Part shown: piece by piece, positions 20,738 to 32,447 of the stretch
Layout: every line of letters starts with the position of its first letter
Numbering within the stretch: the first letter of the stretch is position 1
Origin: Candidatus Altimarinota bacterium
Lineage (GTDB): Bacteria; Patescibacteriota; Gracilibacteria; Absconditabacterales; Absconditicoccaceae
Direction: 5' to 3'
DNA length: 33,591 bases
Assembly (NCBI GenBank): GCA_027046965.1
Contig: JALTWR010000028.1
Coordinates: forward strand, 1-33,591
Position numbers and translations under genes: made by a program
Notes under the pieces: generated by a model
Database searches by the model: none
Told to the model about the DNA's origin: nothing
The model's input: the letters and a program-made list of their open reading frames with translations, nothing else

Positions 20738-21498
20738 AAATTTTGAAAAGCATATTTGTTAAACTCTTGATGTTTTTGTCTTACGTTTTTATTTTGGGGC
20801 TAATTTTTGTAGCTTTTTTTCGTCCTGATATTATATCTTGACTAATTGAGTATTTAAAACAAGCCGTCTTAAGCCTTGGCTGGCGTAATCGGGTTATATT
20901 GTCTTTTTCAACTTTTGGTGAATCAATTCCGGTACTGGGAAGTCTCTTGCCTGGACAGACAATTATTTTAATAGTTGGGGGAGTGTTGGGAGGTATAAAT
21001 TTTCTTTTAGTTTTGATGGTGGTTATAGCTTTTACTTTGGCAGGTAATATAGTAGGGTTTTTGCTTGGGAAAAAATATGGCAAGAAACTGATAGATAAAT
21101 ATGGGCATCTGATAGGGATATGAGAGACAGAATTAAAATATCTCAAAAGAGGGACAGACAAATATGGTCCTTATATTATAGTTTTGGGTAAATTTCATGG
21201 CAACCTTAGGTCTTTCATACCATTTGCTGTGGGTATGGGTGAGTTTCCATTAAATAATTTTATACTTTGGAATATAGTTGCATCTGTACTACGGGCTACA
21301 GTAATGCTAGTACTTGGGGTATTTTTAACTCAGTATTATGAGGTATTTTTTAGGTATCTTAGTCGAGGTTTTTTGGGGTTGTTTTTGATTATTTGAGTTT
21401 TGGTGCGGTATCGCAAGCCTGATTTTTTTAAAACCTATATACGTGAAAAAGAAAAAGAGCTAAGTGTTAAAAAAATATCTCCTGATTTGAAGGAGTAG
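20722..21498 (+). CDS. DedA-family membrane protein
   Basis: 258 residues with about five membrane segments. The family hallmarks are FGESIPVLGSLLPGQTIILIVGG, then GNIVGFLLGKKYG, then a KFHGNLRSFIPFAVGMGEF loop (the FxRxxPxxR-like segment, with HGNLR replacing the more common R(F)xPxxR) and NFILWNIV. DedA proteins are linked to membrane lipid transport (undecaprenyl phosphate or phospholipid flipping). The 3' end overlaps the convergent gene by 32 bases. Confidence 0.9.
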
Positions 21499-22141
21499 GA
21501 GTCTTGTTGAACTTAACCTCTAAATTAAATATTTCCAAAAGCTTGCTGAGGGTTTGTTTGTCGTAATTTTGTCCTTGAAAATACAATATATTGTCTTTGA
21601 GTTTAGTTTGAAAACCCAATTGATTTATTTTTTGCTGGAGATTTTGCAGTTTTTGAATATCAGGAAAGATTGTTTTGCCAGATATTTTTTGATTTTCAAC
21701 ATTTATTTCATAATAAAGCTTTTTACCATTTATGTTTAATTCATTTACTATGTGGAAATAAGCTCCTTGCTTAGGTATTAGATTGATCTTAAAGTTTTCT
21801 TTTAAATCTGGTGTAAGCATAGATTGAAATTGTCTTTCTATTTGCTTTTGAAGTTTTTCAAATTGATCCAGATCAGACCAAAACAAATTTAGCGGATCTG
21901 TTTTCAAAAGCTCATCAGGGATCGGTTGTTTGGTTTCTTGAGGCTGTGAAGTCTGATTTTTTGCAATAGCTTTTTCCTGAGGTTTGGCTATAGGTTGTTG
22001 AGTTTGTTGGGAGGTTTTAAGGTTTAAAACATATCCCAGGGTTACTAAATTGGTAGTTAATAGTATCACTACTATAGTGTTTAATATTTGCACTTTTTTG
22101 CTCAATTCCATTTTGAAGTTTAGATTTATGTAAAAGCTCAT
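21467..22141 (-). CDS. anchored hypothetical protein with Gln/Pro linker
   Basis: 224 residues with no UGA. A membrane anchor at about 18-40 (ILNTIVVILLTTNLVTLGYVL) precedes a low-complexity Gln/Pro/Lys/Thr linker (about 43-75) and a soluble domain with beta strands. The start ATG at 22141 has no Shine-Dalgarno sequence. It is convergent with dedA, with the 3' ends overlapping, and divergent from the glycosyltransferase gene. Not recognised. A periplasm-facing domain is inferred from the anchor. Confidence 0.8.
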   Translation of the reverse strand: MSFYINLNFKMELSKKVQILNTIVVILLTTNLVTLGYVLNLKTSQQTQQPIAKPQEKAIAKNQTSQPQETKQPIPDELLKTDPLNLFWSDLDQFEKLQKQIERQFQSMLTPDLKENFKINLIPKQGAYFHIVNELNINGKKLYYEINVENQKISGKTIFPDIQKLQNLQQKINQLGFQTKLKDNILYFQGQNYDKQTLSKLLEIFNLEVKFNKTPTPSNQEIFF

Positions 22142-22245
22142 TAATAATTATAGTTTTATCTTTAAAATCAAGAGGTGAACTTAAATATTGAAGTTAGTCT
22201 ACAAATATTTATAACACTTTTAACTATATTGTTATTTTGTATATA

Positions 22246-23355
22246 ATGTCGCTTTTGCAATTTTTGCTTATATTAGCTGCACTAGTGTTTGTATTGTTGG
22301 CAATTGATGCATACAAAAGAAAAAAGCTCAACTTGATTCATTTTTTGGTATTTTTTGTTTGAAGTGCATTACTTTTGATTTTTTCGATAAATGTGGATTG
22401 GCTAGATAGATTTGGACAATTTTTTGGAGTAGCAAGGGGTGCTGATTTGGTGGTATATATTTCTATAATTTTGTTATGATGGTTTTACTTGGAGCTGGTA
22501 AATAAAATAGTTAAAGAAGATATTACTTTTTCCAAATTTGTGACTCTAGATGCTATAGATAACTTGGTAGAATTCCGTAAAGGTAGAGATGAAGAATTTT
22601 TTAAAAATATTAAGACTACTTGATGAAATTTGGCAGACTTTTTAGTTGTTGTCAGGGCATATAATGAACAAGAAAGTATAGGAGCAGTACTTGATAAGCT
22701 TTTTGAGTATTGATTTGATAAAATTTTGGTAGTGGATGATTGAAGTGAAGATCAAACTCCAAAGATTGTAGCTCAAAAGCAAAAAAAAGCTAAGGCACTA
22801 GGGAAAGTATTACTTTTGTTATCTCATTTAGTTAACAGATGAGGAGGTGCAGCCAATAAAACTGCCTTTGAGTTTATAAAAAGATATGCAGATAAATTAG
22901 GTATTAGTTGGGTTGTGACTTTCGATGCAGATGGTCAAATGGATGTGGCAGATTTCGCAAATTTTGCAAAAGTGCTGTCAAAACAGAGCAAAGAGATTTA
23001 TTTAGGTTCTAGATTTATTCCTTGAGGTGAGGGGAAAGGGATTCCCTGGGAAAGGAAAGCAATTTTGGCGGGTAGTAGGGTTGTTACCAGAGTTTTGAAT
23101 TGAGTTAGTGTGACAGACCCTCACAATGGATATAGGGTTTTGCCTGTAGAATTTGTACAAAAAGCCCATATAACTAGTGATGGTATGGCATATGCCTCAC
23201 AGCTTTTGGAAGAGGCTCATAGATTAGGATTCAAGATTATAGAGGTACCGGTTAAAATAGAGTATACTCCTTATTCTCTTAAAAAGTGACAAAAAAATGT
23301 CAATGCTTTTAGGATATTATTGGAATTAATTTACAAAAAGTTTTTCTTTAGGTAA
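22246..23355 (+). CDS. DUF2304-glycosyltransferase family 2 fusion
   Basis: 369 residues. The N-terminal roughly 110 residues carry three membrane segments of DUF2304 type (QFFGVARGADLVVYI). The rest is a GT2 domain of the dolichyl/polyprenyl-phosphate sugar synthase type: VVRAYNEQESIG, VVDDGSEDQT (UGA glycine), NRGGGAANKTA, the metal-binding FDADGQMD and GSRF. DUF2304 genes often neighbour such transferases; here they are fused. It probably loads a sugar on a polyprenyl phosphate for cell-surface polymers, which fits the flippase gene at 26217. TATAAT overlaps the start (22242-22247), so the promoter is unclear. Confidence 0.92.
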
Positions 23356-23410
23356 AAATTTATCAGGATTGCTTTTGTAAAGATTATAATATAAAAAACA
23401 CAATTTTCTA

Positions 23411-23438
23411 TTGACATCAGCAATCAAAAATCTATAAT
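23411..23438 (+). promoter_or_regulatory. consensus sigma-70 promoter of the 99-residue gene
   Basis: A perfect TTGACA (23411-23416), 16-base spacer and perfect TATAAT (23433-23438). It is the best promoter in the window. Confidence 0.8.
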
Positions 23439-23446
23439 CTCAAGCA

Positions 23447-23463
23447 CCTCGGAATCACCGAGG
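23447..23463 (+). promoter_or_regulatory. hairpin in the 5' leader of the 99-residue gene
   Basis: CCTCGG (23447-23452) pairs with CCGAGG (23458-23463) around a five-base loop. It lies at the predicted transcript start and directly precedes the purine-rich ribosome-binding region (23463-23476). It could protect the 5' end or modulate translation. Confidence 0.5.
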
Positions 23464-23481
23464 AGAAAGGAGAGAGTGGTG

Positions 23482-23781
23482 ATGAACCAGGAGATGTGGG
23501 ACAAGTTAGTTACTCTTGTTGGTGAGCAAGCAGCTGAAGAGGTCAGAGAAATTTATAACAATCATGGGGGGACAACTCGAAAAGGTTTGGAGGAGCTATT
23601 AGAATTTTGCCCCAAAGATCGTTTAATAGGTCGGGCGGAAGCTAAGGGGGGACGCCTGCTATTCGGTGCTCCTTTTGGGGAGAGTGGGGGGCGGTGGATT
23701 ATTGATTCTGCAAAAGGAACATTGACTTATGAGCATGATTCAGGGGAAGAGAAAAAGTGGCCCCTATCGCAGCTATCATAA
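23482..23781 (+). CDS. 99-residue soluble protein in a GC-rich stand-alone cassette
   Basis: Begins MNQEMWDKLVTLVGEQ, an amphipathic helix, then a Gly-rich beta-like half (RLIGRAEAKGGRLLFGAP, SGGRWIID) and a short acidic/basic tail. I do not recognise it. All 13 glycines use GGN codons, none UGA, and the gene is visibly more GC-rich (GGG, GCC, CGC codons) than its neighbours. A good Shine-Dalgarno (AAAGGAGAG, nine bases before ATG) is present, unlike most genes here; GTG codons at 23476 and 23479 are alternative starts. It has its own promoter, leader hairpin and terminator. Either acquisition from a standard-code donor or strong selection for expression would explain this. Confidence 0.8.
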   Translation: MNQEMWDKLVTLVGEQAAEEVREIYNNHGGTTRKGLEELLEFCPKDRLIGRAEAKGGRLLFGAPFGESGGRWIIDSAKGTLTYEHDSGEEKKWPLSQLS

Positions 23782-23789
23782 ACAACTAT

Positions 23790-23815
23790 AACCCCACGGT
23801 TATCCGTGGGGTTTG
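23790..23815 (+). terminator. terminator of the 99-residue gene
   Basis: A ten-base-pair stem with CCCCACGG (23792-23799) opposite CCGTGGGG (23804-23811), extended by two A-T pairs, and a four-base loop. Only a short T run follows (23812-23814). It lies eight bases after the stop. On the minus strand it is also downstream of korB. Confidence 0.65.
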
Positions 23816-23855
23816 TCATAACTTTAAAAAATGTGTTCAGATATTAATTTATTAT

Positions 23856-24447
<592 letters not shown>

Positions 24448-24458
<11 letters not shown>

Positions 24459-26085
24459 GAGAAATATTTAAATCTGCTAAAATATCTTCAATAAATATTG
24501 GATAACTTTGATATCTCCTTATAGAGGAGATTTTTTGTTTCCAAGGCTCACAGTTAAGATTTAGATGAGAAGATAGATGATATTCAAATTGTCCTGAATA
24601 ATTCATTTCCACAAATACTAGTTTTTTAATATGCTTTTCGTTGTCATCTAGCCATTGTTTTAATCTGGGATCTAATGGCTGCAAGACTTTAACTATTATA
24701 GCTCACCGCTCTGAATTATCTTGTAAAAACGCTTCTATTACCTTCCTATTGAAACCAAAACTTACAAAAAACTTATCTGCCTTCTTGTTTATAATCTCAA
24801 ATCCCCAAAAATCTTCATTAAATTCTTGATTAATAAGAGTTTGTATCTTTTGCCATCTTTTATCCGTTTGTTGTTTTTTGATTTCAGGATCTTCACTTGT
24901 TGCTCCTGATTCTTCATGTTCGTAAGAAGGAGCAATAAATTCTCAGTTTAGTGTCCCAGGTATTGTATAAGGGCTAATGCCATCATCTGTTAACTTGTAT
25001 CTCAAAAAATCTTCTGAAGGGTTTATCTCAAGTTTCCCTCTATTTGCCGGTTCTGGCTTCAGTTTTTCAGTATTAATTGGCAAATAACTTTCAGCAAATT
25101 GCTTGTCTTCCAAAAACACTACAGGATGTTGGTAAATATCAGACCAATTCAGTGCTTTACCTATAAATGTGTATCCTTCTTCATAATCACTTGGTGCGAG
25201 TACTATAGGTTTAGTATCACCAAAACTAGCATTTAAGGCAAAGAGTATATCTCATTGTTCAGTAAAAGTTGGAGTTCAAGTACTAGGTCAAGCACGTTGA
25301 GCCAATACCCATACTCATCATATTTCTGCCTGGTTTGAATAACTTATAGACTCACTCATCAATGCAAACCCTCATCATGAGGTACCACACATTGCTCTTT
25401 TTCCTGCAAATTTAGCTCCTAGCATAGCCATACTGACTGCTATTTCATCTTCTCATTGAAAAAAAGTAACCTTGGGGTTTTGGGTAATATAATTTATCAA
25501 ACTAGAGGCTGGAGTCATTGGGTATGCACTGTAAAATTCTAGTCCACTATCCATAGCTCATTGAGCAATCATATAATTACCAGTCAAAAACTTGATGTTA
25601 GGATTAGGTTCTTTCAAGAGTTTTTTTAGATTAATTTCATTTTTTTCTAAAGCATCGTATCCAAATTTAGCACTAGCAATATTTTTTTGTAAGATTTCTC
25701 AGTCAAAGCGTTTTTCAAATATTTGAATAAGATCCTCCAGAGGTAACCCTAAGTATTTAAACGCCATTCCAAGAGCAATAGTATTTTGAAATAGATCTTT
25801 TTGTTTTGGCACTTCTATTGTTTGGTTGAGCTTGTATATCTTTTGATTTTTTTTGATGCCATATTTATCTAGTGCAAAAAACACATCTATTTCTTTGCTA
25901 ATTGTGGGAATTTGGGTGTCTGAAATATAATTAACAAAAAGATTATTATCTCATTTGATAATAGATGCGTATTCTTTGTCTCATAATACGTTTAGTCATC
26001 TTTGGACCAGATACTCTCACAAAAATATTCCTGCTGTGTTAATACCTGTTCCTGCTGCTCCTGAAAACGCTACTGATAATTTCAT
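24448..26085 (-). CDS. korA: 2-oxoacid:ferredoxin oxidoreductase alpha subunit with fused gamma domain
   Basis: 545 residues. The N-terminal roughly 170 are the gamma domain (FSGAAGTGINTAG), followed by the alpha pyrimidine-binding part (YPMTPASSLINYI, EDEIAVSMAMLGAKFAGKRA, CGTSGGGFALMSE, QRAGPSTGTPTFTEQGD). UGA codes many of these invariant glycines, including those in RAGPSTGTP. With KorB it would oxidise a 2-oxoacid (pyruvate or 2-oxoglutarate) with CoA and reduce ferredoxin; the substrate cannot be read. No ferredoxin-like delta subunit is next to it. It is the first gene of the two-gene unit; no Shine-Dalgarno. Confidence 0.95.
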
Positions 26086-26216
26086 TTTAAGCTTTACAAG
26101 TATAAACTGCCTTTTAGAGTAATTATTTAGTACTTGTTTTCAATTTCATTTCCTTTTGTTGTAAAAAGCTTTGATATCTCTAATATTACAGGAGTATTTA
26201 ATACCATATTTGTATT

Positions 26217-27752
26217 ATGACACTATTTAAAGAGGAAACTTTGCAGCATAAATTGATTTTTAAAGGAGCTACTTTGGTAATCCTTTCTTTTTTGATCGCT
26301 CCAGCTGGTTATATCATTAGGGCAATAATCTCCAATGATTTGAGTGTAGAAGAAGTTGGGATTTTTTATTCCATATTGGGTTTGATATCTATATTGCTAG
26401 CTTATAGTTGATTGGGATTAAATGAATCATTCAAATATTTCTTTCCAAGATTCTGGATACAAGATCAGAGACAAAAGGGTAAAGTCTTACTTGTGCTATT
26501 TTTTTTGTCTCAAATATTAATGGCAATTGTATTCGCTGCTTTGATGTGGTGGGGTAGTAGTTGGCTGGCACAGCATTATTTCCGTTTCCCTCAGGCTCAG
26601 GATACTATCAAGCTATTTGCTATCTTTTTGATTGTTGTAAGATCTTTGAATGTGTTGACTTATTTTTTTGAAACAATTCAAGAGGTTTTTTGGTCAAAGT
26701 TTTTTGAGTTCGTTAGGATGTGGGTGAGTGTAGTAGGTGTTATCTATGTATGGCAAAGATGATTTGGTTCTCTTTTTGATTATTCTTTTTGGCGGGTAAT
26801 AGGCGGGGTAATTGCACTTTTGTGAGCTGTTTTGGTTTTTAAGTTAAAGTATCGGAAATATTTTGAAGGAGTTACTTATCCATCTTTAGTTCAAACCACA
26901 GATTTGTTTAAAAAAGTATTTAAATATGGTCTTTATTCCTTGGCTGCGGTACAAGGTTCTGTTTTTTTGGGAAGCATAGATCAGCAGGTCGTTGTTTACT
27001 TTTTGGGTTCCAAGGCAGCTGGGTATTATACGACTTTTTTGAGTATACTGTTTTTGTTTACAATTGTTACAGGTCCTCTATTTTCTTTTTTGTTTCCATT
27101 AACTTCGGAGCTTATATCCAAAAAACAAACGGATAGGCTAAAGTTGCTTTTGAGCTTACTTTACAAATATTTTACGATTTTTGGTATTTTTGTGGGATTA
27201 TTTTATTTTTTGATGGGTAAGACTATCATTTTTTCTCTTTTTGGTGAAAAATATTTGCCTGCAGCCCATCTGCTAAAAATAGCCTCTTTGTTTGTCCTTG
27301 TTAATATTATTATTTCAATCAATTTTAGTATATTGAGCTGACTTGGGAAAGTTAGAGAAAGAGCTATAATAATCTGGCGAGTGGCCTTGTGGAATGTGGT
27401 ATCAGATTTAATCTTTGTTTATCTTTGGTGATTGAGGGGAGTTGTTTATTCTACTTTGGTAGGGTGGTTTATATTTTTAATATGGACTTATACTCTTGTA
27501 TCCAAGGAATTAAAGCGAACTTTTAGGCCTGATTGGTCTTTTTTTGGTGTTAATTTTTTGGGGTTGTTTTTGCGAGCTATATTGGTCCAAAAAATATGTG
27601 ATTGAATTAGCTGTGAAAGTTTTTGAAGATTGATGAGTTTTGAGTATATTGTACTTGTAGGCTTGAGTTGAGTTATAGTATTGGGGCTGATTAATTTTAA
27701 GGGATTGATTCATATAAAAAATTTAATTTTAACTAATAAAAAATGAAATTAA
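26217..27752 (+). CDS. polysaccharide flippase (Wzx/MATE-like)
   Basis: 511 residues with about 12-14 membrane segments. It has the layout of oligosaccharide flippases of the MOP superfamily: an N-terminal GATLVILSFLIAPAGYIIRAII helix, DLSVEEVGIFYSILGL (the ...EVGIY.. motif of this family), a central AAGYYTTFLSIL repeat of the same motif, and FGEKYLPAAHLLKI. It probably moves lipid-linked sugars across the membrane, in line with the glycosyltransferase at 22246. Its last ten bases overlap the next gene. Confidence 0.92.
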
Positions 27753-28291
27753 AAGATATTAAAAAAGTTGGAGTAGGGAGTCAAAATCCTGTGAAAGTTA
27801 CAGCTGTTAAAAAAATATTTGATTGGTTAGGTCTAAATGTTGAAGTGGTAGGCTTCAGTGCTCCCTCGTGAGTATCAGATCAGCCTAGATGAAAAGATGA
27901 AACAATTAAAGGAGCATTTAATAGAGCTAAGCGAGTATTGGAGCATAATCCTGACATAGATATAGCTTTAGGTCTTGAAGGGGGAGTAGAGGACATTGTA
28001 ACTCCAGTTGGTCAAAGAATGTTTTTGCAAGGGTGGACAGTTGCTATAGATAGAGACGGCAAAGTTGGTATAGGTGCTTGAAATTATGTGGAATTACCAG
28101 ATGAAATAGCTGAAGGTCTTCGTGGAGGTGAGGAGTTGGGGCCTTTGATGGATAAACTTTTAGGCACTAAAGGTATTAAGCATGGAAGCTGAACGGTGGG
28201 TTTACTTACCAAGGGTTATTTGGATAGGACAGAGGCATTTGCATTGCAAGTAATTATGGCATTGAGCAAATGGGTATCAGATCTTTGGTAA
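27743..28291 (+). CDS. YjjX-like inosine/xanthosine triphosphatase
   Basis: 182 residues of the NTPase_1/DUF84 family, which hydrolyses ITP and XTP or other non-canonical purine nucleotides. It starts VGVGSQNPVKVTAVKKIF, then SDQPRGKDETIKGAFNRAK and the acidic LGLEGGVED. UGA codes the glycine of QPRGKDET. It is in the flippase-nth-ligA run and overlaps the flippase end. Together with the Nudix enzyme it suggests nucleotide-pool cleaning. Confidence 0.92.
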
Positions 28292-29047
28292 GCTAATATT
28301 AAAATGTCATGAAAAGGAAAAAATGGGCTTCACAAGATATTAAAAACTTTTTTGAAACATTAAAGAATTTATTTCCAAATGCTAAAGTTGAGTTGAAACG
28401 GGATACCCCTTTTCAGCTTTTGTTGGCGGTTTTGCTTTCAGCTCAGGCTACAGATAAACAAGTTAACAAAGTTAACAAGATTTTTTTCAAGTATATAAAA
28501 AGCCCTGAAGATGTTCTTCACTATTGTGATGTTTCTCAATGATATGAATGTAAATGGCTGGAGGAGCAAATTAAATCTATAGGTCTTTATAAATCTAAGG
28601 CTAAAAATATTGTTAAATTGTCTGAAATTTTAAGCAAGATTTCTAGAGTGGGGGAGAAATCATTGGAAAGATATTGTCACACATCTAAATGTAAGGAAAT
28701 TTACAAAGAGTATGGGTATATTATTCCTGATAAATTAGGCGAGTTAACCAAGTTGCCGGGTGTTGGTATGAAAACAGCAAAAGTTATATTAAATGTACTG
28801 TATTGAGAGGATGTGGTACCGGTTGATACTCATATTCATAGAGTTGCCAACAGGCTTGGGTGGGTCAGTACTAAAGACCCTAAAAAAACATCTGTTGCAC
28901 TTGAAAAGATCATTCCCAAAGATTATAAGCAAGATGCTCATAAGTTGTTAATTTTTTTTGGTAGATATCATTGTAAAGCTCAAAATCCCAAATGTGCGTC
29001 TTGCCCTTTTAAAGATATTTGCCCATTTTATCTTAAACAGCAAAAAA

Positions 29048-31456
<2,409 letters not shown>

Positions 31457-31466
31457 GACGGCTAAT

Positions 31467-31961
31467 ATGAACAAATTTCAAATTTGATTTTTGGTGTTAG
31501 GATTGTCCCTTTTGCCAGTATGGGCTATTTTGTGATGGTGGCTTTGGTCTAGCAGCTGATACAAAGAGCTTGATAAATTAACCAGTCCTTTTTATTTTCA
31601 AACTTGAGCTGATGAAAATTTAAAAGTTGGTGAGGTGTTAAATATTAATTTAAGTGGTAAAGTTGTTTGTAGCAAAAATAGATGCTGGAAAGTAAAATTA
31701 GCTACTAACCCTTGAGAATGGAAAAAATGATTACAATGAGTAGATTTTTTATCTCCTAGTAGTTGAATGCTTTTTGTTTTTCCGGTTCAAAAAGAATGGT
31801 GATTTTGGATGAGCGGTACTTTGATTCCCCTTGATATTATTTGGATAAATCAGGAGTGAGTTGTTACCAAGATTTGGAAATGAGCAAAACCATGTAAAGC
31901 TATGCCTTGCGAAATTCAAAGGGGCATAGGTAAATATGTTTTGGAAATTAGATCTAGATAA
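31467..31961 (+). CDS. membrane-anchored DUF192 protein
   Basis: 164 residues. An N-terminal membrane segment (FLVLGLSLLPVWAIL) is followed by the DUF192 core: GMLFVFPVQKEWGFWMSGTLIPLDIIWI, then a Cys pair (PCKAMPCEI) and a C-terminal RGIGKYVLEI. UGA codes the glycine before MLFVF and others. DUF192 proteins are small extracytoplasmic proteins of unknown function. It follows ligA by ten bases. Confidence 0.9.
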
Positions 31962-31971
31962 AATTTTCTTA

Positions 31972-31999
31972 TTGACTTTTTGTGTTATGTAATTATATT
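31972..31999 (+). promoter_or_regulatory. sigma-70 promoter of the 65-residue gene
   Basis: TTGACT (31972-31977), 16-base spacer and TATATT (31994-31999), starting ten bases after the DUF192 stop. Confidence 0.65.
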
Positions 32000-32018
32000 G
32001 TGGTCGGAGGTGATTGTC

Positions 32019-32216
32019 ATGAGTAGGGAGAAGCTTTGGTGGATGATGGTCGTTTTTGGTGTTTTGGGATTGGTGGTGCTTTCTGTGCCTGAGTGGCAAG
32101 AAGATTTTTTAAACTCTTTTGGTGTGTGGGTCCCCCGGATTTGGGGGATCCTTGTGGCGGTTACTGTTATCGGATTGTGGCGGCTTAGGCCGCCACGGAA
32201 TCACGAGGGACCTTAA
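32019..32216 (+). CDS. 65-residue two-helix membrane protein in a GC-rich cassette
   Basis: Two hydrophobic helices (about 7-23 and 41-56) separated by an acidic loop (PEWQEDFLNS) form a membrane hairpin with a basic C-terminus. It has a GGAGG Shine-Dalgarno eight bases before ATG 32019, six glycines and no UGA, and GC-rich codons (GTG, CGG, CCG). It carries its own promoter and terminator. Small two-helix proteins include holins, toxins and regulatory peptides; the sequence does not choose between them, and I do not recognise it. Confidence 0.75.
   Translation: MSREKLWWMMVVFGVLGLVVLSVPEWQEDFLNSFGVWVPRIWGILVAVTVIGLWRLRPPRNHEGP
32177..32196 (+). other. strong hairpin inside the 65-residue gene
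   Basis: GTGGCGGC pairs perfectly with GCCGCCAC around a four-base loop, within the last third of the coding sequence and before the terminator. No T run follows, so it is not a terminator. It may slow decay or translation. Confidence 0.5.
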
Positions 32217-32234
32217 GCAGTTTATATTTATAAT

Positions 32235-32262
32235 GGGAGGGTTTACCCTCCCATTTTTCTTT
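32235..32262 (+). terminator. rho-independent terminator of the 65-residue gene
   Basis: GGGAGGG (32235-32241) pairs with CCCTCCC (32246-32252) around TTTA, followed by ATTTTTCTTT. Confidence 0.85.
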
Positions 32263-32267
32263 GAATA

Positions 32268-32296
32268 TTGACATTTTGTATAAAATTTGTTAAACT
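32268..32296 (+). promoter_or_regulatory. candidate promoter with no clear gene downstream
   Basis: TTGACA (32268-32273), 17-base spacer and TAAACT (32291-32296). It points into about 150 bases before the convergent gene end at 32448, which hold only a 23-residue reading frame. Confidence 0.4.
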
Positions 32297-32339
32297 TACA
32301 CTTATCCAGAAATTCACTAGTTTTAGTTGTATTGTAAAG

Positions 32340-32411
32340 ATGGAAATGGGTCATGAAACTTTTTGAAAAATAGAAAAAGCATTAAAAGATAGTTCAGATA
32401 ATTTTGAATAG
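32340..32411 (+). CDS. possible 23-residue peptide
   Basis: ATG 32340 to TAG 32409-32411, beginning MEMGHETF with one UGA read as Gly, and ending DSSDNFE. It follows a promoter-like sequence but has no ribosome-binding site. The transcript could also be non-coding. Confidence 0.15.
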
Positions 32412-32447
32412 GGGACTAATCCTAATTTAGCATATGTAATAGGTATT

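Noticed and set aside
32177-32196. Strong GC hairpin as a terminator
   Set aside because: It is inside the coding sequence and has no T run; the real terminator is at 32235.
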